Below are positions 30,079-31,883 of a stretch of 31,883 bases of DNA, piece after piece. How positions within the stretch are numbered: the stretch's first letter is position 1; each line of letters starts with the position of its first letter. The notes beneath the pieces are model-generated. The model searched no databases. It was given only the letters and a program-made list of their open reading frames with translations, and was not told the origin of the DNA. Source of the DNA: CAZCVI01 sp964502145 (GTDB taxonomy: Bacteria; Acidobacteriota; Aminicenantia; UBA2199); contig CAZCVI010000084.1 of NCBI GenBank assembly GCA_964502145.1, positions 1-31,883 on the forward strand, in the 5' to 3' direction. A program made the translations under genes and the position numbers.

Positions 30079-31514
30079 TGAAAAGTCTAATGATAGAAAA
30101 TGGTGTGATACCCGGTCCAGATAGTCCAGATAGTTTTAATGTGCGGGTGGTTCCAAATGAAGAAAAACCGCCCGTGGTCAGCCAAGTGGAGGTTATCTCC
30201 GTATTAATGGGACTGGGTCATATGCGGGCCGCCTATCCGTTACGGGATATTTCAGCCGATGGCATATTAATTTACGGTTCCCGTCGCAATACCCCGCCCC
30301 GCGAGTACCGGATATGGAAAAAAATCCGCCATATCTATTACCTTGTGTCCCGGATAGGCAATATTCCTGTTATTGGAAAATATTTGTTGGCGCCCATGTT
30401 AGCCTTGCAACGAATCGATCCCTATTACCCGGTCAAAGATCGCTCCAAAGCCAATATGGCTGTCAAATATTTGAATTTACTGATCAAACGAAAAGGATTA
30501 TGCGCGGCGTTACAGCAACGAATCACCGACAAGACCACCCATCTGGTGCATACCTTTTATGCTACCGCCATTGCCATGGACAATGAAGTCAATGAGGGTG
30601 GTTTCCAAGAGAATTACCTGCTTATTTGCGATGCTGATTTTAATCGCGTCTGGGTGCCGGGAAATCCTCACACCAGTCGCATTAAGTACTTGGCACCCTG
30701 CACCCAGGTCAAAAAACGCCTGTTATCTTATGGCGTCAGGGAAGAAAATATATTTCTAACTGGCTTTCCCTTGCCCAAGGAGAATCTGGGCAGTAAAGAG
30801 AACCTGGAAATATTAAAAGAGGATCTTTGGAAAAGATTATTACGTTTGGACCCCACTGATAAGTTTTTTTCCTTTCATCGCCAGTCTGTGTTTTATTGGT
30901 TAAATAAACGTGCCATGCCCAAACACCGGGAGAATCATTTTACGTTGACCTTTGCCGTCGGTGGTTCAGGAGCCCAGGTCGATATGATCGGGAAGATGCT
31001 AAAAAGTTTACAAGATAAAATCCGCGCTAAGAAAATCACGCTCTACCTTTCTGCTGGGATTCAGAAACCCGTGTTCGAGCAGATACTGGGTTATATTAAT
31101 GCCTTGCAATTATCGTCCTATATAGACCGGGGCATTACTATTGTGTTTGACACCGATATTTACCAGTATATGGAAAAATTTAACCGTGTGCTTCGGGTCA
31201 CCGATGTATTGTGGACCAAACCCAGTGAACTCTCATTTTATTGTGGGTTAGGTATTCCTATTCTGATAGCCCCGCCAATTGGCACCCATGAAGAGTTGAA
31301 CAAACGCTGGCTCCGTGAAATTCACGCCGGCTTAACCCCGCCCGGTGAATTGGAATACACCCATGAGTGGCTTTTTGATCTAAGAGAGAATGGCAGACTG
31401 GCCGAAGCCGCCTGGGATGGTTTCTTAAAAGCCAGAAAGCTGGGCACCTATCAAATTGAAGAATTGGTATGCAATGGGAACTTCACCCTCAGCCAACATC
31501 CTTTAGAACAATAG
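30078..31514 (+). CDS. GT-B type glycosyltransferase-like protein (MurG/MGDG synthase-like)
   Basis: 478 aa. The N-terminus has VLMGLGHMRAAYPLRD, like the GHxxAA acceptor loop of MurG/MGDG synthases. The C-terminal half has FTLTFAVGGSGAQVDMIGKM and a donor-site-like stretch VTDVLWTKPSELSFYCGLGI, followed by PPIGTHEELNKRWL, comparable to the KPGG...P..gqE..N pattern of GT28. No signal peptide. Start overlaps the stop of the preceding GT by one base, so the two are coupled and probably act in sequence on one lipid acceptor. Overall similarity to named families is remote; the GT-B call is an inference from motif order. Confidence 0.65.
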   Translation: MKSLMIENGVIPGPDSPDSFNVRVVPNEEKPPVVSQVEVISVLMGLGHMRAAYPLRDISADGILIYGSRRNTPPREYRIWKKIRHIYYLVSRIGNIPVIGKYLLAPMLALQRIDPYYPVKDRSKANMAVKYLNLLIKRKGLCAALQQRITDKTTHLVHTFYATAIAMDNEVNEGGFQENYLLICDADFNRVWVPGNPHTSRIKYLAPCTQVKKRLLSYGVREENIFLTGFPLPKENLGSKENLEILKEDLWKRLLRLDPTDKFFSFHRQSVFYWLNKRAMPKHRENHFTLTFAVGGSGAQVDMIGKMLKSLQDKIRAKKITLYLSAGIQKPVFEQILGYINALQLSSYIDRGITIVFDTDIYQYMEKFNRVLRVTDVLWTKPSELSFYCGLGIPILIAPPIGTHEELNKRWLREIHAGLTPPGELEYTHEWLFDLRENGRLAEAAWDGFLKARKLGTYQIEELVCNGNFTLSQHPLEQ

Positions 31515-31814
31515 GAAAAAGAGGGTTTTTCAAAAACCATGAACAGTTCTTAGCGGCATTGGCGCCTGTCCCCAATTTTGTCAAAAAAGGTTTTGGCCCA
31601 CGAATTTTCACCCATTGGCGCGAAAGAAAAACAAGCGATATTATTGGACCTGCGCCAAGCCTGCCAGGAAGTGAAACGTCAGCAACAAGGCATCCTAAAA
31701 AAAAAAACTCTGGACCCATTCCTCGATTCACGATAAGAGTATTCCTACCGAGTATTTTATGCAAAAAGTCATAATCCCAAAAATCCCAATGCAGACACTC
31801 ATTTATGAAATGGC
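31515..31814. other. 300-nt gap without a convincing gene
   Basis: A 101-codon plus-strand frame crosses this region but overlaps the end of the glycosyltransferase gene and has no ribosome site. Another frame (ending near 31730) gives a plausible helical peptide (AKEKQAILLDLRQACQEVKR) but starts after a stop, so it could be a decayed gene end. Nothing else was seen. Confidence 0.4.
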
Positions 31815-31883
31815 CTAGGATTGAAGTCTGAAGGTTCCCCTTTGGATAGAATCGCGAATCGCCTCTACCTTTTCAATAGCCAA
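31815..31883 (-). CDS. 3' end of a gene entering from the right edge, FlgM-like tail
   Basis: Partial: 22 codons and a TAG. The peptide LAIEKVEAIRDSIQRGTFRL has the helix pattern of the C-terminal region of FlgM anti-sigma-28 factors (KVxxIRxxIxxGxY). FlgM usually continues ~10-15 residues further, so the match is tentative. Confidence 0.35.
   Translation of the reverse strand: MAIEKVEAIRDSIQRGTFRLQS

Noticed and set aside
31469..31774. 101-codon gene at the right end
   Set aside because: Overlaps the end of the GT-B gene by 46 nt, low-complexity poly-A interior, no ribosome site.

Overview
The window looks like chromosomal DNA of an uncultured, probably anaerobic, Gram-negative-type bacterium. 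It carries a lipoprotein with a lipobox, several exported proteins, a three-subunit molybdenum hydroxylase, histidine ammonia-lyase, a geranylgeranyl-reductase-type flavoenzyme and many sensor kinases. Base composition is moderately AT-rich. The mix (PF09820-type ATPase/nuclease, DUF4143 ATPase, DUF4388, orphan Cas6b-type protein, many dispersed hairpin repeats) recalls Aminicenantes/Acidobacteriota- or Deltaproteobacteria-like MAGs, but no marker gene fixes the phylum. No rRNA, tRNA, CRISPR array or recognisable transposase was seen.

Layout: 65-1621 (-) AAA-ATPase/PD-(D/E)XK protein. 1761-2332 (+) a toxin-antitoxin-like pair whose second gene is broken next to a 50-bp perfect palindrome. 2515-6891 (-) xanthine-dehydrogenase-type operon (Mo, FAD and 2Fe-2S subunits) ending in a flavoredoxin-like gene. 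7025-12041 (-) an apparently undescribed envelope-sensing locus: an NtrC-type regulator, its histidine kinase and three exported proteins sharing a C-terminal LRDxxGxPLWR signature, with a sigma-54 promoter and candidate upstream activator site in front of the last two. 12407-14308 (-) a Cas6b-like protein behind an AlbA_2/Schlafen-type ATP-binding protein. 14594-15283 (+) lipoprotein. 15614-17212 (+) hutH. 17216-18817 (-) GH3 (NagZ-like) glycosidase. 18852-20006 (-) GNAT. 20137-21354 (-) GGR-type flavoprotein. 21810-23099 (-) DUF4143 ATPase. 23904-27814 (-) PstS translationally coupled to a giant hybrid kinase. 27922-28737 (-) DUF4388. 28891-31514 (+) two glycosyltransferases that look like a glycolipid pathway.

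Two structural themes run through the non-coding DNA. First, intergenic gaps are filled by hairpin-forming elements whose arms are degenerate tandem arrays with a 9-nt period (GGGAAnnAT, TGGACnnnn, CACAGATTA, and perhaps TTCCTGATA). Two of these families share one set of terminal motifs (CACCGCCAA ... TTGGCGGTGAATCCAGG). Second, several accessory genes have near-consensus -35/-10 boxes placed so that transcription would start at, or within about 5 nt of, the start codon, which implies leaderless mRNAs.

Functionally, the best candidate for a new system is the 7025-12142 locus. A constitutively expressed P1-kinase-regulator operon would sense something in the envelope and switch on, through sigma-54, two more exported proteins of the same family, in a layout reminiscent of ZraP-ZraS-ZraR.
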